Source: an uncultured Flavobacteriales bacterium (lineage in GTDB: Bacteria; Bacteroidota; Bacteroidia; Flavobacteriales_E; Vicingaceae). Taken from it: 64,000 bases of DNA. Position numbers and translations under genes: made by a program. Below are positions 56,521 to 64,000 of this stretch, piece by piece; within the stretch, counting starts at the first letter, position 1, and the number at the start of each line of letters is the position of its first letter. Under the pieces are notes generated by a model. The model worked only from the letters and a program-made list of their open reading frames with translations, had not been told where the DNA came from and did no database searches. The stretch covers positions 1-64,000 of the forward strand of contig CAJQLW010000039.1 in assembly GCA_905479325.1 (NCBI GenBank). The letters are read 5' to 3'.

Positions 56521-57663
56521 TTATCTGTATCTATTTTCTAAAACGAATGCTCTTAGCGTATCCGTTATTTTTTCTAATTGTTCTTGATCTAACTCTGTAT
56601 GCATTGGCAGCGACAACACTTCTGAAGCCAATTGCTCTGCAATTGGAAAATCTCCGTCTTGGTAGCGTTCATCTCTGTAAGCTTCTTGTTGATGCAGTGG
56701 CACCGGATAATAAATCATTGCGGGCACTCCATGATCCATCATGTGTTTTTGCAAAGCATTGCGGTCAACACCTTTAATTCTTAATGTATACTGGTGAAAA
56801 ACGTGGCAAGAATTACGAACTCTTGTAGGAGTTATTACTTCTGGTAAATCTTTAAACGCCTCATCGTAATGCCACGCCGCAGCTCTTCTCGCATTGCCAT
56901 ATTCATTTAAATGTTTCAGCTTTACACTTAAAACCGCAGCTTGAATGCTATCTAATCTAGAATTCACCCCAATTTCATCATGATAGTATCGAACCTTCAT
57001 ACCATGATTCACTACCATTCTAGCTTTCTCTGCCAATACATCGTCATTTGTAAACAAAGCTCCACCATCTCCATAACATCCTAAATTTTTGGATGGAAAG
57101 AAAGAAGTGCATCCAAAATTTCCAATGGTGCCAGATTGTTGGGACCTGCCATCTTTAAAATGAAAACTTGAGCCAATCGACTGAGCTGCATCTTCAATTA
57201 CAAACAAATTATGCTCATTTGCTATGGCCATAATCTCTTCCATATCGGCACACTGCCCAAATAAGTGTACAGGAATAATCGCTTTTGTTTTTGGCGTTAT
57301 TGCCTCTCGAACAGCACTTTCTGATATTAAAAAACTACTTTCATCACAATCAACTAATACTGGAACCAAACCTAACAATGCAATTACCTCAGCAGTAGCC
57401 ACAAAGGTAAAAGTTGTTGTTATTACCTCATCGCCAGGCTTCAATCCAAGTGCCATCATAGCTACTTGCAAAGCGTCCGTTCCATTTGCACAAGGTATTA
57501 CATGTTTAACCTGTAAATAGGTCTCCAGTTCTTCTTGAAAGCCTTTCACTTCCGGACCATTAATAAAGGTTGAAGTGTCTAACACTCCTTGTATTCTCTG
57601 ATCTACTTCTTGTTTTATCTTCTCATATTGACTTTTCAAGTCAACCATCTGAATTGCCTTCAT
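56521..57663 (-). CDS. DegT/DnrJ/EryC1/StrS aminotransferase (WbpE-like)
   Basis: This is a 380-residue PLP enzyme of the sugar aminotransferase family. PLP-binding features are ANGTDALQVAMMALGLKPGD, VIEDAAQSIGS, and the Lys in TSFFPSKNLGCYGDGGAL. It starts MKAIQMVDLKSQYEKIKQEV, close to WbpE and related 3-amino sugar enzymes. It is the first gene of the operon. The 3-keto substrate would need a WbpB-type oxidase, which is absent here. Confidence 0.9.
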   Translation of the reverse strand: MKAIQMVDLKSQYEKIKQEVDQRIQGVLDTSTFINGPEVKGFQEELETYLQVKHVIPCANGTDALQVAMMALGLKPGDEVITTTFTFVATAEVIALLGLVPVLVDCDESSFLISESAVREAITPKTKAIIPVHLFGQCADMEEIMAIANEHNLFVIEDAAQSIGSSFHFKDGRSQQSGTIGNFGCTSFFPSKNLGCYGDGGALFTNDDVLAEKARMVVNHGMKVRYYHDEIGVNSRLDSIQAAVLSVKLKHLNEYGNARRAAAWHYDEAFKDLPEVITPTRVRNSCHVFHQYTLRIKGVDRNALQKHMMDHGVPAMIYYPVPLHQQEAYRDERYQDGDFPIAEQLASEVLSLPMHTELDQEQLEKITDTLRAFVLENRYR

Positions 57664-57738
57664 ATGTAATTTTTAAGGGATTGCGAAGATAGGGTTTTTA
57701 GCCAAATTTATAGCCTAAACAATTTGTAATTTAGCAGC

Positions 57739-58500
57739 ATGATTTTTTTCAGAATTACCCTATTTTTCCTACTGAATGTAGTTCTCATGCAAGGTTTTAG
57801 CCAAAGCAAAAATCACAGAGACTCAAGTGAATCGATTCCATTTATTCGATTTCAGTACGCACACCTTTTACCTTCTGGAGATTTTGAAGAAACCTTCGAT
57901 AACTCTAATTCTGTAGGAGGAGCTTTTGGCTTTAAGACTGCTTCAAACTTTCAATTTGAAATTGAAGGAAACTTTATGTTTGGCTCTAGAATTAAAAGAC
58001 CAGATTTATTAAGCAGCATCACAAACCAACGCGGAGACATTACTGATTCAGAAGGCGAACTTGTTAAGATTATATATGACCTCCGGGGTTTTAGCGTATT
58101 TGCTTCAGCAGGAAGGTTGTTTACTCTAAAAAACACCAACCCCAATTCAGGTATTTTAACCCAAGTTGGCGTAGGGTACTTACAGCATAAAATTCTTATA
58201 GATTACAGAGACGGTGATGTTTTTCAATTAAGTGACAAAATGCTAAAAGGGTTTGATAGGCTGCACAGCGGATTAGCACTAAAACAATTTATAGGATATC
58301 AACATTTTGGTATAAAAAACATGTATAATTTTTGCCTTGGATTTGAATTTCAACAAGGGTTTACCAAAAACAGAAGAGAATACAACTACGATACCCAAAG
58401 CTTTGACAAAGGACAAAAATTTGACCTCTTATATGGCTTTAGAGTGGGGTGGTCAATCCCTGTTCGAGAAAGGGCTTCTGAAGACTTTTACTACAGATAA
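57739..58500 (+). CDS. putative outer-membrane beta-barrel protein
   Basis: This is a 253-residue protein with a signal peptide (about 1-22, ending FSQ). The rest alternates polar and apolar residues with many Phe, Tyr and Gly, and strands like FQFEIEGNFMFGSRI and LLYGFRVGWSIPV, as in outer-membrane barrels. No family is named. It precedes waaA by 5 bp, an arrangement that suggests a link to lipopolysaccharide. Confidence 0.65.
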   Translation: MIFFRITLFFLLNVVLMQGFSQSKNHRDSSESIPFIRFQYAHLLPSGDFEETFDNSNSVGGAFGFKTASNFQFEIEGNFMFGSRIKRPDLLSSITNQRGDITDSEGELVKIIYDLRGFSVFASAGRLFTLKNTNPNSGILTQVGVGYLQHKILIDYRDGDVFQLSDKMLKGFDRLHSGLALKQFIGYQHFGIKNMYNFCLGFEFQQGFTKNRREYNYDTQSFDKGQKFDLLYGFRVGWSIPVRERASEDFYYR

Positions 58501-58505
58501 CAACC

Positions 58506-59741
58506 ATGAGAGCAATCTATAGCTTTGCTATAATTCTTTATTCCATTGCCATAAAAATAACTGCTGCTTTTGGCAATCAAAAAGCAAAATTATGGGTAGC
58601 TGGAAGGAAAAATTGGGAAAAAGAACTTTCTTCAATTAACCCTGAAAACAAAAAGGTCACTTGGTTTCATGTAGCCTCTTTAGGTGAATTCGAACAAGCT
58701 CGCCCATTGATTGAAGCCATTAAACAGAAAGAGCCTAAATCTTTTATTCTGCTCAGTTTTTTTTCACCGTCGGGATTTGAAATTCGTAAGAATTATGAGC
58801 TTGCCGACAAGGTAACCTACTTACCAATAGACACCCCTAAAAATGCAAAGTTATTTTTAAAACTAACCAACCCTCAAAGAGTTATTTTTGTAAAATACGA
58901 ATTCTGGTTCAATTTCTTAAACCAAATTTCAGAGCACAAAATAGAGTGCTACCTAGTTTCTGGAATTTTTAGAAAGAGTCAGCATTTTTTTAAATGGTAT
59001 GGCCATTGGTTCAAAAAACATCTGTCAGCATTCACCTTCTTTTTTGTTCAGAATGAAACATCAGTAGAATTGCTAAAATCGCTTCAATTTAGAAATGTTC
59101 ACCTAACAGGTGATACGAGATTAGATCGAGTTATGAGCATTACCAGGGAAGTATTTCACGATTTACGGTTTACCACTTTTGCAACAAATTCAAGCGTAGT
59201 TATTTTTGGAAGTAGTTGGGAACAAGAAAACGAATTTGCTGTAGCACTTTCCAAAACTGACGTTAATTGTAAAATTATAATTGCTCCGCACGAAATCAAT
59301 TCCACAAGAATTGAAACCTTGAAAAATAGATTCTCAGGCAGCTGCAAATTACTTTCAAAAACCAAGAAAGACGAGAATCTAAGTGAACTAAACGTTTTAA
59401 TTATTGACCAAATTGGCTTACTCTCTAAACTGTATCGTTACGCCGATTGCGCTTTTATTGGTGGAGGATTTGGACATGGAATTCACAATACCCTAGAAGC
59501 TGTTGCTTACAGCAAGCCTGTTTTATTTGGCCCTAATTATCATAAATTTCAAGAAGCGTACGACCTTATTAATGAAGGAGCAGGTTATTGCGTTGCAAAT
59601 GAAATAGAGTTTTTAGAAGCAATTCGCCAGTTGATTCTCGACGAAGAAGTTTATAAAAATGCGAGCAAAAACGCAGCCTCTTATATTCTACAAAACCAAG
59701 GAGCCACTCAAAAGATTATATCTCTGCTATATTCAAACTAG
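58506..59741 (+). CDS. waaA: 3-deoxy-D-manno-octulosonic acid transferase
   Basis: This is a 411-residue GT-B glycosyltransferase (GT30) that adds Kdo to lipid A. An N-terminal membrane segment (about 1-20) precedes WFHVASLGEFEQARPLIEA, which contains the catalytic Glu. Later motifs are FVKYEFWFNFL, FGSSWEQEN, IIAPHEIN and the C-terminal AFIGGGFGHGIHNTLEAVAY with PVLFGPNY. This shows a Gram-negative lipopolysaccharide core. Confidence 0.94.
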   Translation: MRAIYSFAIILYSIAIKITAAFGNQKAKLWVAGRKNWEKELSSINPENKKVTWFHVASLGEFEQARPLIEAIKQKEPKSFILLSFFSPSGFEIRKNYELADKVTYLPIDTPKNAKLFLKLTNPQRVIFVKYEFWFNFLNQISEHKIECYLVSGIFRKSQHFFKWYGHWFKKHLSAFTFFFVQNETSVELLKSLQFRNVHLTGDTRLDRVMSITREVFHDLRFTTFATNSSVVIFGSSWEQENEFAVALSKTDVNCKIIIAPHEINSTRIETLKNRFSGSCKLLSKTKKDENLSELNVLIIDQIGLLSKLYRYADCAFIGGGFGHGIHNTLEAVAYSKPVLFGPNYHKFQEAYDLINEGAGYCVANEIEFLEAIRQLILDEEVYKNASKNAASYILQNQGATQKIISLLYSN

Positions 59742-59885
59742 TTTAATTGCACGTTTCCCTAAAGTTAACAATCAACCATTCCCTTTAAACTTATTAAGGG
59801 CGCTCGGTTAGTTACTTTATCCAAAACACAACAAAGTGAGCATTTTAGAAACCGAAATTTATTAGGTAACTAAAAACAGACTCAC

Positions 59886-61217
59886 ATGCCAAGAAAAGCG
59901 AAAAAAATCTACGTTCTAGATACCTCTGTCATTATTCACGACCATAACTCCTTAATGAATTTTGAGGACAATGACATAGCCATACCAATTACCGTATTGG
60001 AGGAGCTAGACAATTTTAAGAAAGGACACGACACTAAGAACTTTGAAGCTCGAGAATTTACTAGAATAGTAGATAAGTTATCAGTTAATTACACGCTTAA
60101 CGATTGGATTCCCCTTGGTAATGTTAAAAAATCAAGATTCAAAATTATATTCCCAAACCCCGATTTAAAAAACAGCCCTGAGAAGATTTTTGACGATAAA
60201 AAGGGGGATCATAAAATATTAAATGCTGCACTTGAACTACAAGCTCAAGAAAAGGGAAAATTAGTAGTACTCGTTACCAAAGACATTAATCTTAGAATAA
60301 AAGCAAAAGCCCTAAAATTAATAGCTGAAGACTATAGTACCGGCAAAGTAACAGATGTATCAGATTTATATTTAGGTAGAGAAAAAGTTGATGGAGTTCC
60401 CCCAAAAGCAATCAAGGAAATTTATGAGAAAGGGCAACTTTCGGAGTTCAAATTTTTAAAAGATAAAATTGAAAACAATCATTTTTATATTTTAAAAAAC
60501 GGCAAATCATCTAGCCTGGCATTTTACAACCCGATTGACAATTTGCTTGAGAGAGTTGAAAAAGTAAACGCATTTGGAATAGTTCCTAGAAACGCGGAAC
60601 AAGCTTTTGCGCTTCATGCCATTTTAAATCCAAACATAAAACTTGTCACCATTCAAGGTGTTGCGGGCACAGGTAAAACAATGCTAGCGTTAGCGGGGGC
60701 ATTAGAACAACGAAGAGAGTTCAAACAAATTATTTTAGCCCGACCAATTGTTCCGCTTAGCAACAAAGACATAGGCTTTTTACCGGGCGACATCAAAGAC
60801 AAAATCAACCCATACATGGAACCATTATGGGACAATTTGAAATTTATAAAAAATCAGTTTAGTGAAACAGACAAGCACCACAAACAAATTATCGAAATGC
60901 AGAAAAATGAGAAAATTGTGATCACACCTTTGGCCTACATTAGAGGTAGAAGTTTGTCTGACATTATTTTTATAGTTGACGAAGCACAAAATTTAACGCC
61001 ACATGAAGTAAAAACGATTATTACAAGAGCAGGCGAAAATTCAAAAATTATTTTCACTGGAGATATCCGACAAATCGACACTCCATATTTAGATGAGCAC
61101 AGTAACGGTCTGTCTTATTTAATAGATAAGGTGCGAGGAAACAAGCTTTATTCTCACATTGCACTAGAAAAAGGCGAAAGATCTGAGTTGGCCAACTTGG
61201 CGAACGAGTTGCTATAA
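59886..61217 (+). CDS. PhoH family protein (PIN domain + PhoH ATPase)
   Basis: This is a 443-residue two-domain protein. Residues 5-150 are a PIN-type nuclease domain (KIYVLDTSVIIHDHNSL with the acidic Asp, later VTKDINLRIKA). Residues 230-443 are a PhoH ATPase with Walker A GVAGTGKTM near 258 and Walker B IFIVDEAQN. PIN-PhoH proteins are widespread putative RNA helicase/nucleases. It is the long form, distinct from the short PhoL type. Confidence 0.93.
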   Translation: MPRKAKKIYVLDTSVIIHDHNSLMNFEDNDIAIPITVLEELDNFKKGHDTKNFEAREFTRIVDKLSVNYTLNDWIPLGNVKKSRFKIIFPNPDLKNSPEKIFDDKKGDHKILNAALELQAQEKGKLVVLVTKDINLRIKAKALKLIAEDYSTGKVTDVSDLYLGREKVDGVPPKAIKEIYEKGQLSEFKFLKDKIENNHFYILKNGKSSSLAFYNPIDNLLERVEKVNAFGIVPRNAEQAFALHAILNPNIKLVTIQGVAGTGKTMLALAGALEQRREFKQIILARPIVPLSNKDIGFLPGDIKDKINPYMEPLWDNLKFIKNQFSETDKHHKQIIEMQKNEKIVITPLAYIRGRSLSDIIFIVDEAQNLTPHEVKTIITRAGENSKIIFTGDIRQIDTPYLDEHSNGLSYLIDKVRGNKLYSHIALEKGERSELANLANELL

Positions 61218-61304
61218 CAACTTTTTTCATTTCCCAACCGGTTTTGTATCCAATGTTACTCAACTGCAGCTTTAGGAATGTTTACCTTTGCCTAAAATTT
61301 TTTC

Positions 61305-61700
61305 ATGCTTAAAAAAGGTACAAAGCTGTATAGTATTTTAAAATTCAAATGCCCTCATTGTCACGAGGGGGAATTTTATAAGTCGAGAAATCCGTACAAC
61401 TTCTCGAGTATGGCTGTGAATTATGACAGCTGCCCGAAATGTCACCGAAAATATAGCCTTGAGCCTGGTTTTTATTACGGAGCAATGTACGTTTCTTATG
61501 CTTTAGGAGTAGCACACGTTGTAAGCTTTGTTGTAGCCAGGTGGGTGTTAGGCTTTGAAATGGAATTTTGGAACTTTATTATTTTAGTTGCAGGCTGTTT
61601 AATTCTTGCAACTCCTCTATACTATGCCCTTTCAAAAATTATTTGGGCTAATCTATTTATGAACTATAAAACCAAAAATGATGAACAACCTAACGATTAA
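61305..61700 (+). CDS. DUF983 membrane protein
   Basis: This is a 131-residue protein with a zinc-ribbon-like N-terminus (CPHCHEGEFY, then CPKCHRKY) and two membrane helices (about 62-85 and 90-115), with LEPGFYYGAMYVSYALGVAH between. This is the DUF983 plan, whose function is unknown. The following gene overlaps its 3' end by 23 bp in another frame. Confidence 0.9.
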   Translation: MLKKGTKLYSILKFKCPHCHEGEFYKSRNPYNFSSMAVNYDSCPKCHRKYSLEPGFYYGAMYVSYALGVAHVVSFVVARWVLGFEMEFWNFIILVAGCLILATPLYYALSKIIWANLFMNYKTKNDEQPND

Positions 61701-61983
61701 CGAATTTGTTGAAGGATTTCAAAATGATGACAACGCTGTTATTATAGATGTAAGAACTCCCGAAGAAGAAGCTGAAGGATTAATTCCTAACTCTACAAAC
61801 ATGAATTTAATGGAACAGAGTTTTCCTGCAAGAGTGATGGATTTAGACAAGTCGAAAAACTATTATGTGTATTGCAGATCAGGCGGAAGAAGTGCAACTG
61901 CATGCCAGTTTATGGAAAAGCACGGTTTAACTACTTTTAATTTACTTGGAGGAATTCAAGCTTGGAACTCTTTTAACTCTTAA
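61678..61983 (+). CDS. rhodanese-like domain protein
   Basis: This is a 101-residue single rhodanese domain. VIIDVRTPEEEAEGLIPNS is followed by the active-site loop YCRSGGRSATA with the catalytic Cys, then LGGIQAWNS. It could act as a sulfurtransferase or persulfide carrier in the cytosol. A second ATG lies at 61681. It overlaps DUF983 by 23 bp and the next rhodanese gene by 1 bp. Confidence 0.92.
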   Translation: MMNNLTINEFVEGFQNDDNAVIIDVRTPEEEAEGLIPNSTNMNLMEQSFPARVMDLDKSKNYYVYCRSGGRSATACQFMEKHGLTTFNLLGGIQAWNSFNS

Positions 61984-62390
61984 TGGATATGAAAAATTTA
62001 TTGTACTTAATTTTCTTAGCAACCTTTTCTTTGACCGCATGCACCGGCGCAGCTCAAAAAGAATCAACGAGCAATGAATCTTCGTCAGTTTCTTACACTA
62101 TAGTTAGTGCTAGTGAATTTAAAACTGCCCTAGAAAAGGAAGAAAATGCACAATTAATTGATGTAAGAACTGCGGGGGAATTTGCTGCAGGTTCAATTAA
62201 TGGAGCAAAAAACTACGACTTTTTAAATGGAACCTTTCAAGAAAAAATGGCAACACTAGATAAAACGAAGCCAGTTTATGTATTCTGTGCCGTTGGCGGA
62301 AGAAGTGGAAAAGCATCTACTTTACTCAAAAAAAACGGTTTTACTAAAATCATTGACTTGAAAGGCGGCTACAACGCTTGGCCAAAATAA
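61983..62390 (+). CDS. rhodanese-like lipoprotein
   Basis: This is a 135-residue protein with a lipoprotein signal peptide (lipobox TAC, Cys 20) and one rhodanese domain: AQLIDVRTAGEFAAGSING and active loop VFCAVGGRSGKAS with Cys, then LKGGYNAWPK. It is therefore an envelope version of the preceding cytosolic rhodanese. The start overlaps the previous stop (TAATG). Confidence 0.9.
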   Translation: MDMKNLLYLIFLATFSLTACTGAAQKESTSNESSSVSYTIVSASEFKTALEKEENAQLIDVRTAGEFAAGSINGAKNYDFLNGTFQEKMATLDKTKPVYVFCAVGGRSGKASTLLKKNGFTKIIDLKGGYNAWPK

Positions 62391-62399
62391 ACAAGAAAA

Positions 62400-62606
62400 A
62401 TGTCTGAAAGAAAAGATTTACTCTTACCAATTTTGTTGTGCCTAACCTTAGGGTTGGCCCCATTTGTTCCTGAACCTCATATATGGGGCAAAATAAAGTG
62501 GATTTATGGTGGTGCAAATGGAATGACCGCAATGGATTGGTTCGATGTAGTACTGCATGGATCACCATTTATTTACTTGATTTATAAAATTTTAAAAAAG
62601 CCATAA
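62400..62606 (+). CDS. small membrane protein, conserved in Bacteroidota
   Basis: This is a 68-residue protein with two helices: about 7-25 (LLLPILLCLTLGLAPFVP) and 46-65. The phrases PHIWGKIKWIYGGANGM and MDWFDVVLHGSP are typical of a short Bacteroidota family of unknown role. It starts 9 bp after the rhodanese lipoprotein and probably belongs to that operon. Confidence 0.75.
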   Translation: MSERKDLLLPILLCLTLGLAPFVPEPHIWGKIKWIYGGANGMTAMDWFDVVLHGSPFIYLIYKILKKP

Positions 62607-62677
62607 AACTGTCTCGAACATAACAATTAATTTATCGTTTCATAAGTAACTTTAGCATCCAATTAAAAAGTATACTT

Positions 62678-64000
62678 ATGAAACGATTTTTACGTTTAGC
62701 ATCCTTGGTAGCGATAGTACTATTCAGCTACACTGTGAATGGAGGAAACGATTATACTTTGAAGCTGAAAAGCGGAGAAGTTACCTTAACTCAAAACAAT
62801 CCAAACTCAACATTAGCTGCAGTTGCGGCCAATATTTCTGAACAATATGTTATCGTTCAGTTTACGACAGTTCCAACAGAAAGTGAAAAGGAAACACTCA
62901 AACAAAATGGAGTGAACCTTCTAGAATATTTGCCGTTACACGCATTTATTGCTAAAATAAACAACCCGAGCGAAGTCTCATTACAAAGCTTAAACATAAG
63001 AGCGGTTGCGCCGTTTACAGCAAATTACAAATTCTCAAAAGCTGTAAAAAATAATGAAAATCCGGGTTGGGCTGTTTCTGGGAATGAAATCGATTTGATG
63101 ATTGAAGCTCATTTAGATGTGGATTTAAGTACCTTTTCCTCTTATTTACAAGGTGAAGGGTACAAATTACTAACGGAAAATCCAACCGCTGAATACCTAG
63201 AGGTTCGAATCCCGGCAAACAAACTGAACAACCTAGCAAATGCTGATTTAGTAAAAGTAATTGACTACATACCTGCTCCACCCGAGAAGGAAGACGAAAG
63301 GGGGCGAACTCTTCACAGAGCTAACATGCTCGATTCTGAGCACCCATTAGGTAGAAAATACGATGGAACTGGTGTAAGCATTGCCATTGCTGATGATGCT
63401 GTTATTGGACCACACATAGACATTAAAGGTAGAGTAACCTCTTTCTCAGTTCAGCCCAACGGCACACATGGAGACATGACAACTGGAATTGCGATGGGAG
63501 CTGGTAACTTAAACCCAGATTATAGAGGAATGGCAACAGGTGCTTACCTTTATTATTATGACATAAATGGATATCCACACATTTCTAACGCAATTTCAAA
63601 TCTAAACACAAGAGGTGTTGTAATTACATCTACTTCCTTTAGTGAAGGTTGTAATGCAGGTTACACCTCAACAACAAGAGCTGTTGATCAACAAACGCGA
63701 CAAAATCCGGAATTACTTCACGTTTTCTCTGCAGGCAATAGTTCTGCAAGCACATGTGGTGGAAATGCCTATGGAGCAGGAACTCCTTGGGGAACAATAA
63801 CAGGAGGAAGAAAACAAGGAAAAGCAACCATCGCAACAGGAAATTTATTTTACAACTCAGCATTAACAGCTAGTAGTTCTAGAGGTCCCGCTTCTGATGG
63901 ACGAATTAAGCCAGACATCTGCGCAAATGGCACCAACCAAATGTCAACAAACGCTAATAACACCTACCAAGTTGGTGGAGGAACATCTGCAGCTTCACCT
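62678..64000 (+). CDS. S8 family (subtilisin-like) serine peptidase, partial at right edge
   Basis: The frame from ATG 62678 stays open to the window end (441 codons), so the C-terminus is missing. After a signal peptide (about 1-20) is a propeptide region to about 215. The catalytic triad follows: Asp in SIAIADDAVIG (239 or 240), His264 in NGTHGDM, and Ser437 in GGTSAASP. All are present. Proteins of this build in Flavobacteriales commonly end in a T9SS sorting domain, which cannot be checked here. It is exported and probably digests protein outside the cell. Confidence 0.88.
   Translation, partial: MKRFLRLASLVAIVLFSYTVNGGNDYTLKLKSGEVTLTQNNPNSTLAAVAANISEQYVIVQFTTVPTESEKETLKQNGVNLLEYLPLHAFIAKINNPSEVSLQSLNIRAVAPFTANYKFSKAVKNNENPGWAVSGNEIDLMIEAHLDVDLSTFSSYLQGEGYKLLTENPTAEYLEVRIPANKLNNLANADLVKVIDYIPAPPEKEDERGRTLHRANMLDSEHPLGRKYDGTGVSIAIADDAVIGPHIDIKGRVTSFSVQPNGTHGDMTTGIAMGAGNLNPDYRGMATGAYLYYYDINGYPHISNAISNLNTRGVVITSTSFSEGCNAGYTSTTRAVDQQTRQNPELLHVFSAGNSSASTCGGNAYGAGTPWGTITGGRKQGKATIATGNLFYNSALTASSSRGPASDGRIKPDICANGTNQMSTNANNTYQVGGGTSAASP

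Noticed and set aside
63200-63216. GGTTCGAATCCCGGC, which looks like a tRNA T-arm
   Set aside because: It lies inside the continuous S8 peptidase frame (residues EVRIPANK) and no acceptor stem or anticodon arm can be formed around it.

Overview
The window is a 64 kb, AT-rich, gene-dense stretch of a Bacteroidota chromosome, most likely from the order Flavobacteriales. The evidence is: type IX secretion (T9SS) C-terminal sorting domains; lipoproteins with Bacteroidota-style lipoboxes; promoters of the TTTG / TANNTTTG kind; families largely confined to this phylum (DUF4159, GIN/DUF2807, PG_1098-like methyltransferase, VF530); and Lgt, AccC and YfbK-like VWA proteins of the long forms usual there. 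The family or genus cannot be read from the sequence with confidence. No rRNA, tRNA, CRISPR array, prophage or transposase gene was seen.

Layout. 1-3.3 kb: two unknown genes, a DPP III-like lipoprotein peptidase and a META-domain lipoprotein. 3.5-9.3 kb: RluD, a T9SS cargo protein, a PASTA protein, then Ddl and an O-methyltransferase on the other strand. 9.4-9.9 kb: a ParE-type toxin-antitoxin pair with a broken toxin. 9.9-13 kb: MeaB and a BspA-like (DUF285) surface protein gene with two in-frame stops. 13-19 kb: Ppx/GppA, Ppk1 and ValS. 19-29 kb: DUF1573 and NTF2-like proteins, tandem alpha/beta hydrolases, a nucleoid-associated protein, a VF530-ASCH fusion, a seven-repeat lipoprotein, RuvX, Lgt and an inositol monophosphatase. 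29-35 kb: a VWA protein with TonB-receptor-like N-terminus, two TonB-C-like proteins (one frameshifted at a C8 tract) and biotin carboxylase. 35-44.7 kb: the RsmE / DUF4159 / TfoX-like / methyltransferase operon, an aminotransferase, UppP, a broken small secreted protein, a GIN lipoprotein, NamZ and a LolC/E-like permease. 44.7-49.5 kb: cystathionine beta-synthase, a patatin/outer-membrane phospholipase and MurB. 49.5-57.7 kb: an eight-gene nucleotide-sugar operon for surface polysaccharide precursors (aminotransferase, Ugd, UXS, acetyltransferase, UDP-HexNAc dehydrogenase, RfbB, epimerase, CpsB-like phosphatase). 57.7-64 kb: an outer-membrane protein, WaaA, PhoH, DUF983, two rhodaneses, a small membrane protein and the start of a subtilisin-like protease that runs off the right edge.

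Much of the gene content concerns the cell envelope: Ddl, MurB, UppP, NamZ, Lgt, WaaA, the nucleotide-sugar operon and many exported proteins. The most notable pattern is that four accessory genes are each interrupted by very small lesions: a 7-bp tandem duplication in a toxin, a homopolymer shift in a TonB-C-like protein, and in-frame stops in a BspA-like protein and in a small exported protein. Each can be restored conceptually by a minimal change. They are therefore recent pseudogenes, reversible (phase-variable) switches, or, for the indels, assembly errors. The other leading oddities are a VF530-ASCH domain fusion, a DPP III homologue with a pentapeptide HEXXH zinc motif, and a chimera of TonB-receptor N-terminus and VWA domain.
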